Positions 21,164 to 32,095 of a stretch of DNA of 64,000 nt are shown here, one piece after another (position 1 is the first letter of the stretch; every line of letters starts with the position of its first letter). The stretch is taken from contig NC_079504.1 of assembly GCF_030052815.1 (NCBI RefSeq), positions 84,818,249 to 84,882,248 on the forward strand, written 5' to 3'. The notes under the pieces were generated by a model. That model saw only the letters and a program-made list of their open reading frames with translations. It did not search any database and was not told the origin of the DNA. The translations under genes and the position numbers were made by a program. This DNA comes from Hevea brasiliensis (lineage: Eukaryota > Streptophyta > Magnoliopsida > Malpighiales > Euphorbiaceae).

Positions 21164-24142
21164 TGTAACATCCTCACTTTAGCTAGACCGTACAGTCTAC
21201 TGTTCCGGTGACCAATATCGGTCCGGGCAGCTAGAATGTTTGAAATTATAAATAGACTAGAGTGAGGAGTTATTAAGTAACTAAATAATGCTCATAAAAA
21301 TCAAAGAAAAATTTTAGAAACCAAATACACTAAGGTTAAACGAGCCGAAACACCAGGGATGGGTAACCCGAAAGGGAAGTGACGGTGAAGGCCGTTAGGA
21401 GCCCTAGACCAGGAGGAAAAATTATAAAATAATTTTTGAGACTTTAGAGAAGGGTTATTGAGGTTCTTATGGCATTAGAATGCCAAGAAAATACTTAGAA
21501 AAATTTTTCTATCGGTACACACAATTTTGGCTCGGTAATCCAAACGGAGGGCATTTTGGTCATTTCGTCTTCAGAGATGATTTTTGACCAACTTGTCCAT
21601 TTATGTAAATGAATTATATGACATAAAATATGAATAAATGTTGTTAAAAATTTAATTGAAATTAAATAGACAAGAAATGGTGAGAAATTGAAAGAAAATG
21701 GAATAATGACATCATAATGATGTCATCAAAATTCTCCCAACCAATCAAAACTTGACACATGGCATAATCTTATTTAAAAGAGGCTAAATGGGCAGAAAAT
21801 GAAAAAAAAAATCAGAAGACCTTCTCCTTTCTTCTTCTTGGCGTCACCACCTCCTCCATAGCTAACCAAAACCAAGCTTTTCAAAGCTTGATTCCACCAC
21901 TTTCTACCCAACAAAACCCTAACCTAGCAACACAAAAAAGTGTTCTTACACCTTGGCAAGTCTTTTGGGAGCAAAAAGGAAAGGAAAGGAGGAACCCTAG
22001 CAAGTGAGAAATCTCATTCCATAAGAGGTTAGTGACCAAAACCTTAAATTTCAATTCAATTTCATGTTTAAGCACTATATTGGTGATTAAATGACAAAGA
22101 AACTTGATGAAAGACATTGGTATGCCATCCCTTATTTTTGGCAGCCATGGTTAGGGTTTGATGGTGTTGAATTTAATGAAGTTAAAAGGGTATTAGGGCT
22201 GCCCACAATATGTATTTGCTAAGTAGATTGATGAAATAAAGTGAAAATGCATGATTTTGAAATTGTTGAGTTAGGGTTTGGGTTGAAGAATGAGATTTGA
22301 TCTTGTGATGATGGAAGTAGGTTTTAATGGTCAATTAGTGACCACTTAGTTTGGTTTGAACCAGAAATGAAGTGAATTGGGTTGTGGGATTTGACGTTGG
22401 AGTGGCTGCCTTGTGTAACCTGCAGGTTTGGCTATGAGTCCAGCCTGTTTGGACAGCCATAACTTGAATTGTAGAGGTTCAATTGGTGTTTGGCCAATTA
22501 GAAATGAAACTAGACACATAATGGCACAACGTTGATGAAGAAAGGTCCAATTGACCTGAAATTTTACCAGCAACAAGGTGACATATAGACCAACAAATTT
22601 CATGAAGAAACCTAACACAAATTATGACCATAACCTAGTCAAATTGCCAACCAAACTTGAGTCACCAAATCTGGTAGAACCAGTTTTGCCCAGAAATTTG
22701 GAATCTGTCCAATCCGGCCAGTTATGGTATTTAGGCCATAACTTGAGCTAAAAAACTCCAAATGGAGTGATTCAAAAAACTAAATTCATCTAGACAAAAT
22801 AAGGAACAACTTTCATGTTGATCACTTTTCCAAATTTCCACTGCAAATATGACTAATGGAACAGTAAAGACAAAGCATGAAAACTGAAATTTTTGTCTAA
22901 TTATCATTAAGCTTAGAGATAGTATTGGCAACCAATACCAACAAGTTTTAAATGCAAAATGTGGTTTATTGATGATAATTAAACTAATTTACCTATTATC
23001 AATGCAAAAGTAAACATTTTGGTTGACTAGTAAAATGAATAGTAGTCATAAAAATTTCAATTTCAAAGAATTACACAAATAAAAAGTGTTAAATACCCTA
23101 GTAGGCCTAATGTGATTGGTTGGATAGTTTGGCATGCCAATAGGGTTCTGTTAGCAGTACTGCATATGGCTTCATGCCATTTTGTATTTCATGGCTTCCC
23201 ATGCCATTCTGTGACATAATAGCCTTTGGCTATGATATTGAGTTGTTATACTTGGGTTTAATCCCCGATAATTATTACAGCTTATTAGCTGTTCTGTTGC
23301 ACATCGGGAGACACAATGTGACCGATGGTGTGATGGTTCGAGGTACTTAGTACCCATTACCAGTTTACCCGTTTATCCAGTCCAATTGACTAAGTTAGGT
23401 TACTCAGGCAATGTTAATAAATCTTACCTAACTTAAATCGAATAACACTGTAATAAATATCAGAAACTAAGTCTACCCAGAAATGTAAACATACATTCTG
23501 CATAATTTATTTTATTTTATTTTTTATATTGTCACCACTAAGCAGAATTGCTTAGCGCGTCGCTTTTGCCACGCGCAGTCGGAGACACACTGGGAGTCCA
23601 AAGGGCCGCATTAATCGAGTGAGCCTTCATATCTGCACTCAGAGTTCAGAGTCACCTCACATTGCAGTGCATTTGGTAGGACATTAGGCCATCTGGGATA
23701 TTTTGATATTTTGATATTTTGTATTTTGTAAACTTTTGTTATGTACATTATAAACTCATGTAATTATATTTTTGCTGTAATTATCTATGAACTATGTTCA
23801 GAAATAAATATGAGTATTTCTCATTGAATTTGGTATGATATGAGATGAATGTAAATTTTGAGATATTGAAGTGAATTGAGAATATATTGGAGGTTAATTG
23901 AGAATAATATGATAATATTATTGGAAGTGTTTTTAAACAGGTTTAGAAGAACTGTTTTTCAATTTATAGCCGGCACTCTGCCGGATTTTCTATAAAATTT
24001 GCGTAAAATTTTAGATTTATCAAAAAATTATAAATAAATGAATAAAAAGGGATTAATTGAAATTAAAACATGAATTGATGTTCCGACACACTGAGTGACA
24101 TAACTTGCTCGGCTACACTGTAGACGGGTAAGGGGTGTCACA
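21164..24142 (+). repeat. A2 5' LTR
   Basis: It begins TGTAACATCCTCACTTTAGC and ends GGGGTGTCACA. Compared with the 3' LTR it lacks 125 bp at 22539-22544, between two AGAAAG hexamers. It holds the 18-nt motif variant at 21548-21565 (offset 384) and the double hairpin at 23540-23576. No coding sequence is supported inside it. Confidence 0.95.
23540..23576 (+). other. A2 5' LTR double hairpin
   Basis: AAGCA-GAAT-TGCTT (23540-23553) is followed by GCGCGT-CGCTTTTGCC-ACGCGC (23555-23576). The 3' LTR twin near 31492-31532 keeps the first hairpin but has lost the second stem. Confidence 0.6.
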
Positions 24143-24147
24143 TTTAG

Positions 24148-24159
24148 TGGTATCAGAGC
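24148..24159 (+). promoter_or_regulatory. A2 primer binding site
   Basis: TGGTATCAGAGC, complementary to the 3' end of initiator-Met tRNA, lies 5 nt after the LTR end. About 110 nt of leader separate it from gag. Confidence 0.92.
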
Positions 24160-24269
24160 ATCGGTTTAGGCGTTTCTGGGCCTAGATAGAGTACATACCA
24201 TTGCATTGCATTTGTAAATGTTGAGGTGACACTGATGCAGTCTGTTTGTCTTTTTATTTTGAATAGGAC

Positions 24270-25194
24270 GTGGATCCTGCTTCGCAAAGAGCAGTTGATG
24301 AAGAGGTGGAGAGTCATGCTCCACCAAGGGTTGAGTCTGGGGGCAGGGGAGAATCTGCTCCACCAAAGAAATGAAGCACCTGCTCAACCTCAGTTTGCAC
24401 TATTTCAACAAATGACCGAATTCTATCGGCAAATGATGGGGGCAATTCCACCACCACAACCACAGCCACAACCTCCACCAGCCCCACAGAAGTCCCATTT
24501 GGAGAAATTGCGAAAACATGGGGCTGTAGACTTCTTTGGAAAGAGGGAGTATGATCCCATGGCTGCAGAAAATTGGTTGGACAGAACCATCAGAGTACTG
24601 AAATAGCTGAACTGTACCCCTAAGAAGAACCTGGTGGGTGTTATGTCCCTACTTCAGGATGACGCATATCAGTGGTGGGACACAGTAACCAGTGAGGTGC
24701 AATCTGAACGGATCACTTGGGAATTCTTCCTTGCGGAGTTCAGGAAGAAATACATTAGCAAAGTGTATTTAGAGGAGAGAAGAAGGGAATTTATCAGTCT
24801 GAGACAGAGACAGTTGTCAGTGGCTGAGTATGAGCGTGAATTTGTCCGACTGAGCCGGTATGGGAGGGAGATAGTCCCTACTGAGGCAGAGAGGTGCAGA
24901 CGGTTTGAGGAAGGGCTCAATGACAACATCAAAGTCATGATCACAGCACTAGAGATTACGGATTTTTCTAAACTAGTGGATGCTGCATCAAAAGTGGAAA
25001 GGGTTAGAATCAATGAGCAAAATAGAAGGGAAAGACAGTAGAAGAGAGGTCCGGGTCAGTCCAGTGCATTCTCTGCTCCCAGCAAGAAGAGTAAGGGTCC
25101 TCCTGCTCAGAGTTCAGGACCACCACAGGGTCAGGGTCAGTCTCAGGGGCCCAGACCACAGTTTACACCTAGGAGAGGCTAGTCCACACCATCA
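24270..25194 (+). pseudogene. gag: A2 gag (particle protein), start codon lost
   Basis: Alignment with the A3 gag start puts the first codon at 24270, which is GTG here (ATG in A3). The frame DPASQRAVDEEVE follows, then a shift near 24365-24372 into the frame of QQMTEFYRQMMG and a proline/glutamine-rich stretch. Next comes the retrotransposon gag domain (DAYQWWDTV to VAEYEREFVRLSRYG, ~24660-24870). In-frame TAG codons occur at 24604, 25039 and 25180; the last is CAG in A3. The C-terminus is rich in Gln, Gly and Ser and leads into the zinc motifs. Confidence 0.85.
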
Positions 25195-25974
25195 ATGGGC
25201 AGCTCTCCAGGGACGGTGTTTAGGGGACCAGCCCCTGCATCTTCTGCTTGTCAATATTGTCAGAAGTGGCATAAGGGGGAGTGTTGGCGAGTGACCGGTG
25301 CATGCTTACGTTGTGGATCGACAGAACACCAGATCAAGAATTGTCCAAAGAGGACTACTACTATTGCCCCAACACAAACTGACAGGCCTGCTCCTGCACC
25401 ACAAAGGGGTAGGAAACCTGGTAAACCTGAGACAGCTGGTCCATCATTGAGGCCTGCATCTGAGTCAGCTGAGAGGCCAGACACTAGAATACCAGCCAGG
25501 GCTTATGCCATCAGAGCTCAGGAGGAGCAAGATGCCCCGGATGTCATCAGGGGTATGTTTTCCCTCTACAACACTTTTGTACATGCATTGGTGGATCCAG
25601 GATCCTCTCATTCCTACATTTGCATCAAACTACCCATAGAGAGGAGAGTTTCAATAGAGGAGAGTGATCAAGACATTCTGGTCACAAATCCACTAGGCCA
25701 CAATGTGGTAGTAAATAAGGTGTATAAAGGGTGCCCGTTGAGGATTCAGGGGCATGAATTCTCGGTAGACCTAATTGAATTGCCCTTCCACGAGTTTGAA
25801 GTGATTTTGGGAATGGACTGGTTGTCACGTCATCAGGCAATAGTTGATTGCAAATTGAAGAGGATTTCTCTAAAAACTTCTGAGGGTAATGAGATCACTG
25901 TGGGTGAAAGGATGATTTCTGTCCAATGTTATCTCAGCCACAGTTGCAAGAAGATTGATGAGAAAAGGCTGTGA
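25195..25974 (+). pseudogene. pol: A2 gag zinc knuckles and aspartic protease
   Basis: The 259-residue frame opens with a CX2CX3HX3C motif (residues 19-30) and a CX2CX4HX4C knuckle (37-50, CLRCGSTEHQIKNC). A basic, proline-rich linker follows. The protease site is ALVDPGSSHSYI, with the Asp kept and the flap-side GMDWLSRH motif intact. Protease would cut the Gag-Pol chain in the particle. A one-base shift near 25915-25920 moves the reading into the next frame, which A3 reads without a break. Confidence 0.87.
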
Positions 25975-27805
25975 AGCTTACCTAGCACACGTGGTGGATA
26001 CTAGGCAAGCTAAGCCAAATTTGTGTGATATACCCACAGTAAGAGACGTCCCAGATGTGTTTCCTGAGGAGTTGCCTGGTTTACCACCAGAAAGGGAAGT
26101 CGAGTTTGCTATTGAGGTAATGCCGGGTACAGCACCCATTTCTATTGCTCCTTATAGGATGGCACCCACTGAATTGAGGGAGTTGAAAATTCAGTTGCAA
26201 GAGTTGCTTGATAAGGGGTTCATACGCCCTAGTGTGTCACCATGGGGAGCTCCGGTGCTATTTGTGAAGAAGAAGGATGGAACCTTAAGTTTGTGTATTG
26301 ATTACTAGCAGTTGAATAAAGTAACTGTGAAGAATAAATATCCATTGCCCAGAATTGACGATCTGTTTGATCAGTTGAAGGGAACCGGTGTATTTTCAAT
26401 AATTGATCTCAGATCAGGGTATCATTAGTTAAGGGTAAAAGATGCAGATGTGTCAAAAACTGCATTCAGAACCCGGTATGGGCACTATGAATTTCTAGTG
26501 ATGCCGTTTGGGTTAACAAATGCACCAGCAGCATTTATGGACCTTATGAACTGTATCTTCCATCCATACTTAGATCGGTTTGTAGTGGTCTTTATTGATG
26601 ATATTCTGGTGTATTCCAAGACCAGGGAAGAACGTGATGAACATTTGAGGATTGTTCTGCAAACCCTGCGAGAAAAGAAGCTGTATGCTAAGTTGTCCAA
26701 GTGTGATTTTTGGATGAGTGAGATCTCCTTTCTTGGACACATAGGGTCAGTTGAGGGGATTAGAGTAGATCCCAAAAAGATAGAAACAGTGATGGAATGG
26801 AAGCCTCCTAGAAATACAACTGAGGTCAGAAGTTTCTTAGGGCTAGCTGGATACTACAGCAGATTTGTGAAGGGGTTCTCTCTTATAGCTGCTCCAATGA
26901 CCAAGTTGTTGCATAAGAATGTGAAATTTGGCTGGAACGACAAGTGCCAAGCCAGTTTTGAGAGGTTGAAGGCTATGTTGACAGAAGCACCAGTGTTAAC
27001 ACAGCCAGTGTCGGGAAAGGACTTTGTGGTCTATAGTGATGCCTCGCATAATGGGCTAGGGTGTGTATTGATGCAAGAGGGGAAAGTGGTCGCCTATGCT
27101 TCTAGGCAGCTAAGGCCACATGAACAGAATTACCCTACCCATGATCTAGAGCTCGCAGCAATTATCTTCGCACTGAAGATATGGAGGCACTACTTGTATG
27201 GTGAAAAGTGCTACATTTACACAGACCACAAGAGTCTAAAATATTTGCCAACCCAGAAGGAGCTCAACCTTAGACAAAGGCGATGGATTGAGTTCCTGAA
27301 GGACTATGATTGTGTGATAGATTATCATCCTGGGAAGGCAAATGTAGTGGCTGATGCTTTGAGCAGGAAGTCCATCACAGCTTTAAGATCACTAAATGCC
27401 TGTCTGTCCTTAGCTCAAGATGGAGCTATTTTGGCTGAGTTGCAAGTGAGGCCAACCCTACTACAGCAAATACAAGATGGGCAGAGGGCAGATGAAAAAC
27501 TAATGGCCATTGTGGGTAAAATTTCTGAGGGGAAGGAAACTGAATATGAGGTGAAAGCAGATGGGTGTCTATATTATAGAGGAAGAGTGTGTGTACCAGA
27601 TGATGGGGAACTGAAGACTAATATTCTAAATGAAGCACACACTAGTGTTTATGCTATGCACCCGGGGAGCACAAAAATGTATAATGATTTGAAGCTTCAT
27701 TATTGGTGGCCTGGTATGAAGAGGGATATAGCTGACTATGTGACTAAGTGTTTGACATGTCAGCAAGTTAAGGTAGAACATCAAGTTCCATTGGGTTTGT
27801 TCTGA
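25955..27805 (+). pseudogene. pol: A2 pol: reverse transcriptase, RNase H and integrase zinc domain
   Basis: One frame runs through the RT entry ([18 protein letters not shown]), the [20 protein letters not shown] block, the catalytic [10 protein letters not shown] box, and the [20 protein letters not shown] thumb. It continues through RNase H (VYSDAS, TDHKS, ADALSRK) to the integrase HHCC zinc motif ending CLTCQQVK. Only two internal stops break it: TAG at 26306-26308, and TAG at 26426-26428 where A3 has CAG. It ends at a TGA near 27803. All RT catalytic Asp residues I can see are kept. Confidence 0.92.
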
Positions 27806-28142
27806 CCTATAAACATACGAATGGAAATGGGACCGGTCACTATGGATTTTTAGTGGTCTACCCCTCACCCAAAGAAGCATGATGCGGTATGGGTGATAGT
27901 GGATAGATTGACAAAGTCAAGACATTTTCTGCCGATTAGGACTACTCCTTTGGAGAAGCTAGCGAGTGTATATCAGTGAGATAGTTAGACTGCATGGAAT
28001 CCCACTTTCTATCATATCTGACCGAGACCCAAGGTTTACATCAAGATTCTGGAAGAAGTTGCATGAATCCTTGGGTACACAACTCCATTTCAGCACAGCT
28101 TTCCATCCTCAGACGGATGGGCAATCAGAAAGAGTAATCCAG
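27806..28142 (+). pseudogene. pol: A2 pol: integrase catalytic core, first exon end
   Basis: From 27806 to 27965 the sequence follows A1 and A3 but with at least four small deletions, so the frame shifts repeatedly. From 27966 it is clean: [22 protein letters not shown] (second Asp), then [13 protein letters not shown] with the catalytic Glu. The MDF motif carrying the first Asp is still present. The exon ends ATC CAG at 28142, with GT following. Confidence 0.88.
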
Positions 28143-28217
28143 GTAAGCAACTGAAACTAATTGAACTAATGCAAATATTGAACTGAAATGATAATAATAA
28201 CATGAAATATATGTTAG
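28143..28217 (+). other. 75-nt GT-AG intron in the A2 integrase
   Basis: Exon CAG is followed by GTAAGC, close to the plant donor consensus. The intron ends TATATGTTAG before GTC. It is about three quarters A+T, has CTAAT-type branch candidates, and contains in-frame stops from the third codon. Removing it restores the VIQ-VLEDML reading found uninterrupted in B and C1. Length 75 keeps the frame number. Confidence 0.85.
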
Positions 28218-28967
28218 GTCCTTGAGGATATGCTGAGGAGTTGTGTCATTGAGTTTGAGGGAAGTTGGGATAGATATCTTCCACTGGCAGAATTTGCATA
28301 CAACAATAGCTATCAAGCTAGCATCCAAATGGCCCCGTATGAAGCACTGTATGGGAGGAAATGTAGAACTCTAGTGTGCTGGAATGAATTGGGCGAAGAT
28401 AAGTTGGTAGGGCTAGACCTGGTGAAACAGACTGAGGAAAAAGTGAAAATAATCAAAGCTAACCTGAAGATTGCCTTCGATAGACAGAAGTCTTATGCCG
28501 ACCTGAAGAGAAAAGAGATAGAGTGTACAGTTGGTGATAAAGTGTTTCTCAAAGTCTCACCATGGAAGAAAATACTGAAGTTTGGAAGAAAGGGTAAGTT
28601 GAGCCCTAGGTTCATTGGCCCATATGAAGTCATTGAACGTGTGGGACCAGTAGCCTACAAGCTAGCTTTACCACCAGAGCTGGACAAGATCCACAATGTG
28701 TTCCATGTGTCTATGCTAAGACGATACCGCTCAGATCCTTCACATGTCATCTCCATGGAAGAAATTGAAGTACAACCGGATTTGACATATGAAGAGGAAC
28801 CCATACAGATCCTGGCTCGGGAAGTAAAAGAGTTGAGGCATAAGCAGATTCCACTGGTGAAAGTGCTTTGGAAGCACCACAACACCGAGGAGGCAACTTA
28901 GGAAAGTGAAGAGATGATGAGGCAACAGTTCCCTCAACTGTTTGCATCAGGTAAATTTCGAGGATGA
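28218..28967 (+). pseudogene. pol: A2 pol: integrase C-terminus and chromodomain
   Basis: Exon 2 is open over 200 codons: SCVIEFEGSWDRYLPLAEFA, the KIIKANLKIAFDRQKSYAD region, GPYEVIERVGPVAYKLALP, FHVSMLRRYR, then a chromodomain (EEPIQILAREVKELRHKQ, VKVLWKHH). A single TAG at 28899 replaces the Trp of the EEATWE motif (TGG in A1). Beyond it the frame continues to a TGA at 28965-28967, inside the palindrome before the polypurine tract. Confidence 0.92.
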
Positions 28968-28990
28968 AATTTTTATTAGAGGGGAAGAGT
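28953..28990 (+). promoter_or_regulatory. A2 palindrome and polypurine tract
   Basis: AAATTTCG-AGGA-TGAAATTT (28953-28972; the single C to T change still pairs as G.U in RNA) is followed by AGAGGGGAAGAGT, which abuts the LTR start at 28991. Confidence 0.82.
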
Positions 28991-31900
28991 TGTAACATCC
29001 TCACTTTAGCTAGACCGTACAGTCTACTGTTCCGGTGACCAATGTTGGTCCGGGCAGCTAGAATGTTTGAAATTATAAATAGACTAGAGTGAGGAGTTAT
29101 TAAGTAACTAAATAATGCTCAAAAAAATCAAAGAAAAATTTTAGAAACCAAATACACTAAGGTTAAACAAGCCGAAACACCAGGTATGGGGAACCCGAAA
29201 GGGAAGTGACGGTGAAGGCCGTTAGCAGTCCTAGACCAGAGGGAAAAATTATAAAATAATTTTTGAGACTCTAGAGAAGGGTTATTGAGGTTCTTATGGC
29301 ATTAGAATGCCAAGAAAATACTTAGAAAAATTTTTCTATCGGTACACACAATTTTGGCTCGGTAAGCCAAACGGAGGGCATTTTGGTCATTTCGTCTTCC
29401 GAGATGATTTTTGACCAAGTTTTCCATTTATGTAAATGAATTATATGACATAAAATATGAATAAATGTTGTTAAAAATTTAATTGAAATTAAATAGACAA
29501 GAAATGGTGAGAAATTGAAAGAAAATGGAATAATGACATCATAATGATGTCATTAAAATTCTCCCAACCAATCAAAACTTGACACATGGCATAATCTTAT
29601 TTAAAAGAGGCTAAATCAGCAGAAAATGAAAAAGAAAATCAGAAGACCTTCTCCTTTCTTCTTCTTGGCGTCACCACCTCCTCCATAGCTAACCAAAACC
29701 AAGCTTTTCAAAGCTTGATTCCACCACTTTCTACCCAACAAAACCCTAACCTAGCAACACAAAAAAGTGTTCTTACACCTTGGCAAGTCTTTTGGGAGCA
29801 AAAAGGAAAGGAAAGGAGGAACCCTAGCAAGTGAGAAATCTCATTCCATAAGAGGTTAGTGACCAAAACCTTAAATTTCAATTCAATTTCATGTTTAAGC
29901 ACTATATTGGTGATTAAATGACAAAGAAACTTGATGAAAGACATTGGTATGCCATCCCTTATTTTTGGCAGCCATGGTTAGGGTTTGATGGTGTTGAATT
30001 TAATGAAGTTAAAAGGGTATTAGGGCTGCCCACAATATGTATTTGCTAAGTAGATTGATGAAATAAAGTGAAAATGCATGATTTTGAAATTGTTGAGTTA
30101 GGGTTTGGGTTGAAGAATGAGATTTGATCTTGTGATGATGGAAGTAGGTTTTAGTGGTCAATTAGTGACCATTTGTTTTGGTTTGAACCAGAAATGAAGT
30201 GAATTGGGTTGTTGGATTTGAGGTTAGAGTGGCTGCCTTGTGTAACCTGCAGGTTTGGCTATGAGTCCAGCCTGTTTGGACAGCCATAACTTGAATTGTA
30301 GAGGTTCAATTGGTGTTTGGTCAATTGGACATGAAACTAGACACATAATGGCACAACGTTGATGAAGAAAGCATGCCCAGAAAACCAAACCAACTTGACC
30401 AAAAGTTTGCCCTAATCCGGGTGACCTGCAATCTGCCTGGGCAAAATGACAAAATGAACAGTGTTTGGTCATTTGGCCATAACTCAATTTAGAAAGGTCC
30501 AATTGACCTGAAATTTTACCAGCAACAAGGTGACATATAGACCAACAACTTTCATGAAGAAACCTAACTCAAATTATGACCACAACCTAGTCAAATTGCC
30601 AACCAAACTTGAGTCACCAAATCTGGTAGAACCAGTTTTGCCCAGAAATTTGGAATCTGTCCAATCCGGCCAGTTATGGTATTTAGGCCATAACTTGAGT
30701 TAAAAAACTCCAAATGGAGTGATTCAAAAAAAGATATTCATCTAGACAAAATAAGGAACAACTTGCATGTTGATCACTTTTCCAAATTTCCACTGCAAAT
30801 ATGACTAATGGAACAGTAAAGACAAAGCATGAAAACTGAAATTTTTGTCTAATTATCATTAAGCTTAGAGATGGTATTGGCAACCAATACCAACAAGTTT
30901 TAAATGCAAAATGTGGTTTATTGATGATAATTAAACTAATTTACCTATTATCAATGCAAAAGTCAACATTTTGGTTGACTAGTGAAATGAATAGTAGTCA
31001 TAAAAATTTCAATTTCAAAGAATTACACAAATAAAAAGTGTTAAATGCCCTAGTAGGCCTAATGTGATTGGTTGGATAGTTTGGCATGCCAATAGGGTTC
31101 TGTTAGCGATCGCATATGGCTTCATGCCATTCTGTATTTCATGGCTTCCCATGCCATTCTGTGACATAATAGCCTTTGGCTATGATATTGAGTTGTTATA
31201 CTTGGGTTTAATCCCCGATAATTATTACAGCTTATTAGCTGTTCTGTTGCACACCGGGAGACACAATGTGACCGATGGTGTGATGGTTCGAGGTACTTAG
31301 TACCCATTGCCAGTTTACCTATTTATCCAGTCCAGTTGACTAAGTTAGGTTACTCGGGCAATGTTAATAAATCTTACCTAACTTAAATCGAATAGCACTG
31401 CAATAAATATCAGAAACTAAGTCTACCCAGAAATGTAAACATACATTCTGCATAATTTATTTTATTTTATTTTTTATATTGTCACCACTAAGCAGAATTG
31501 CTTAGCTCATCGATTTTGCCACGCCGCAGTAATCGGAGACACAAATGGGAGTCCAAAGAGCCGCACACTGGGTGAGCCTTCATATCTGCACTCAGAGTTC
31601 AGAGTCACCTCACATTGCAGTGCATTTGGTAGGACATTAGGCCATCTGGGATATTTTGATATTTTGATATTTTGTATTTTGTAAACTTTTGTTATGTACA
31701 TTATAAACTCATGTAATTATATTTTTGCTGTAATTATCTATGAACTGTGTTCAGAAATAAATATGAGTATTTCTCATTGAATTTGGTATGATATGAGATG
31801 AATGTAAATTTTGAGATATTGAAGTGAATTGAGAATATATTGGAGGTTAATTGAGAATAATATGATAATATTATTGGAAGTGTTTTTAAATAGGTTCAGA

Positions 31901-32095
31901 AGAACTGTTTTCCAATTTATAGCCGGCACTCTGCCGGATTTTCTATAAAATTTGCGAAAAAATTTAGATTTATCAAAAAATTATAAATAAATGAATAAAA
32001 AGGGATTAATTGAAATTGAAACATGAATTGATGTTCCGACACACTGAGTGACATAACTTGCTCGGCTACACTGTAGACGGGCAAGGGGTGTCACA
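28991..32095 (+). repeat. A2 3' LTR
   Basis: It is colinear with 21164-24142, with the extra 125 bp at 30367-30491. The 18-nt motif variant is at 29375-29392 (offset 384, as in the 5' LTR). It ends GGGGTGTCACA, followed by the target duplication GCCAA. Confidence 0.95.

Larger units (their letters stand above)
21164..32095 (+). mobile_element. Element A2: full-length clade-A chromovirus inserted in the A3 3' LTR
   Basis: The LTRs are 2979 bp (21164-24142) and 3105 bp (28991-32095) and differ by a 125-bp deletion plus scattered changes. Five-base duplications GCCAA lie on both sides (21159-21163 and 32096-32100), and the flanks join to reproduce the A3 LTR as seen uninterrupted at ~40290-40310. 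Gag, protease, RT, RNase H, integrase and chromodomain are all recognisable. The gag start is GTG instead of ATG, and several CAG codons are TAG. It is probably dead, but young. Confidence 0.95.

Noticed and set aside
26306..26308. Stop in the A2 RT as another CAG-to-TAG case
   Set aside because: Related copies have CGA here, so at least two changes are needed; I did not count it as a simple deamination.
31064..31300. 78-codon ORF in the A2 3' LTR
   Set aside because: Not kept open in the A2 5' LTR twin (about 23113-23350), and no domain is recognisable.
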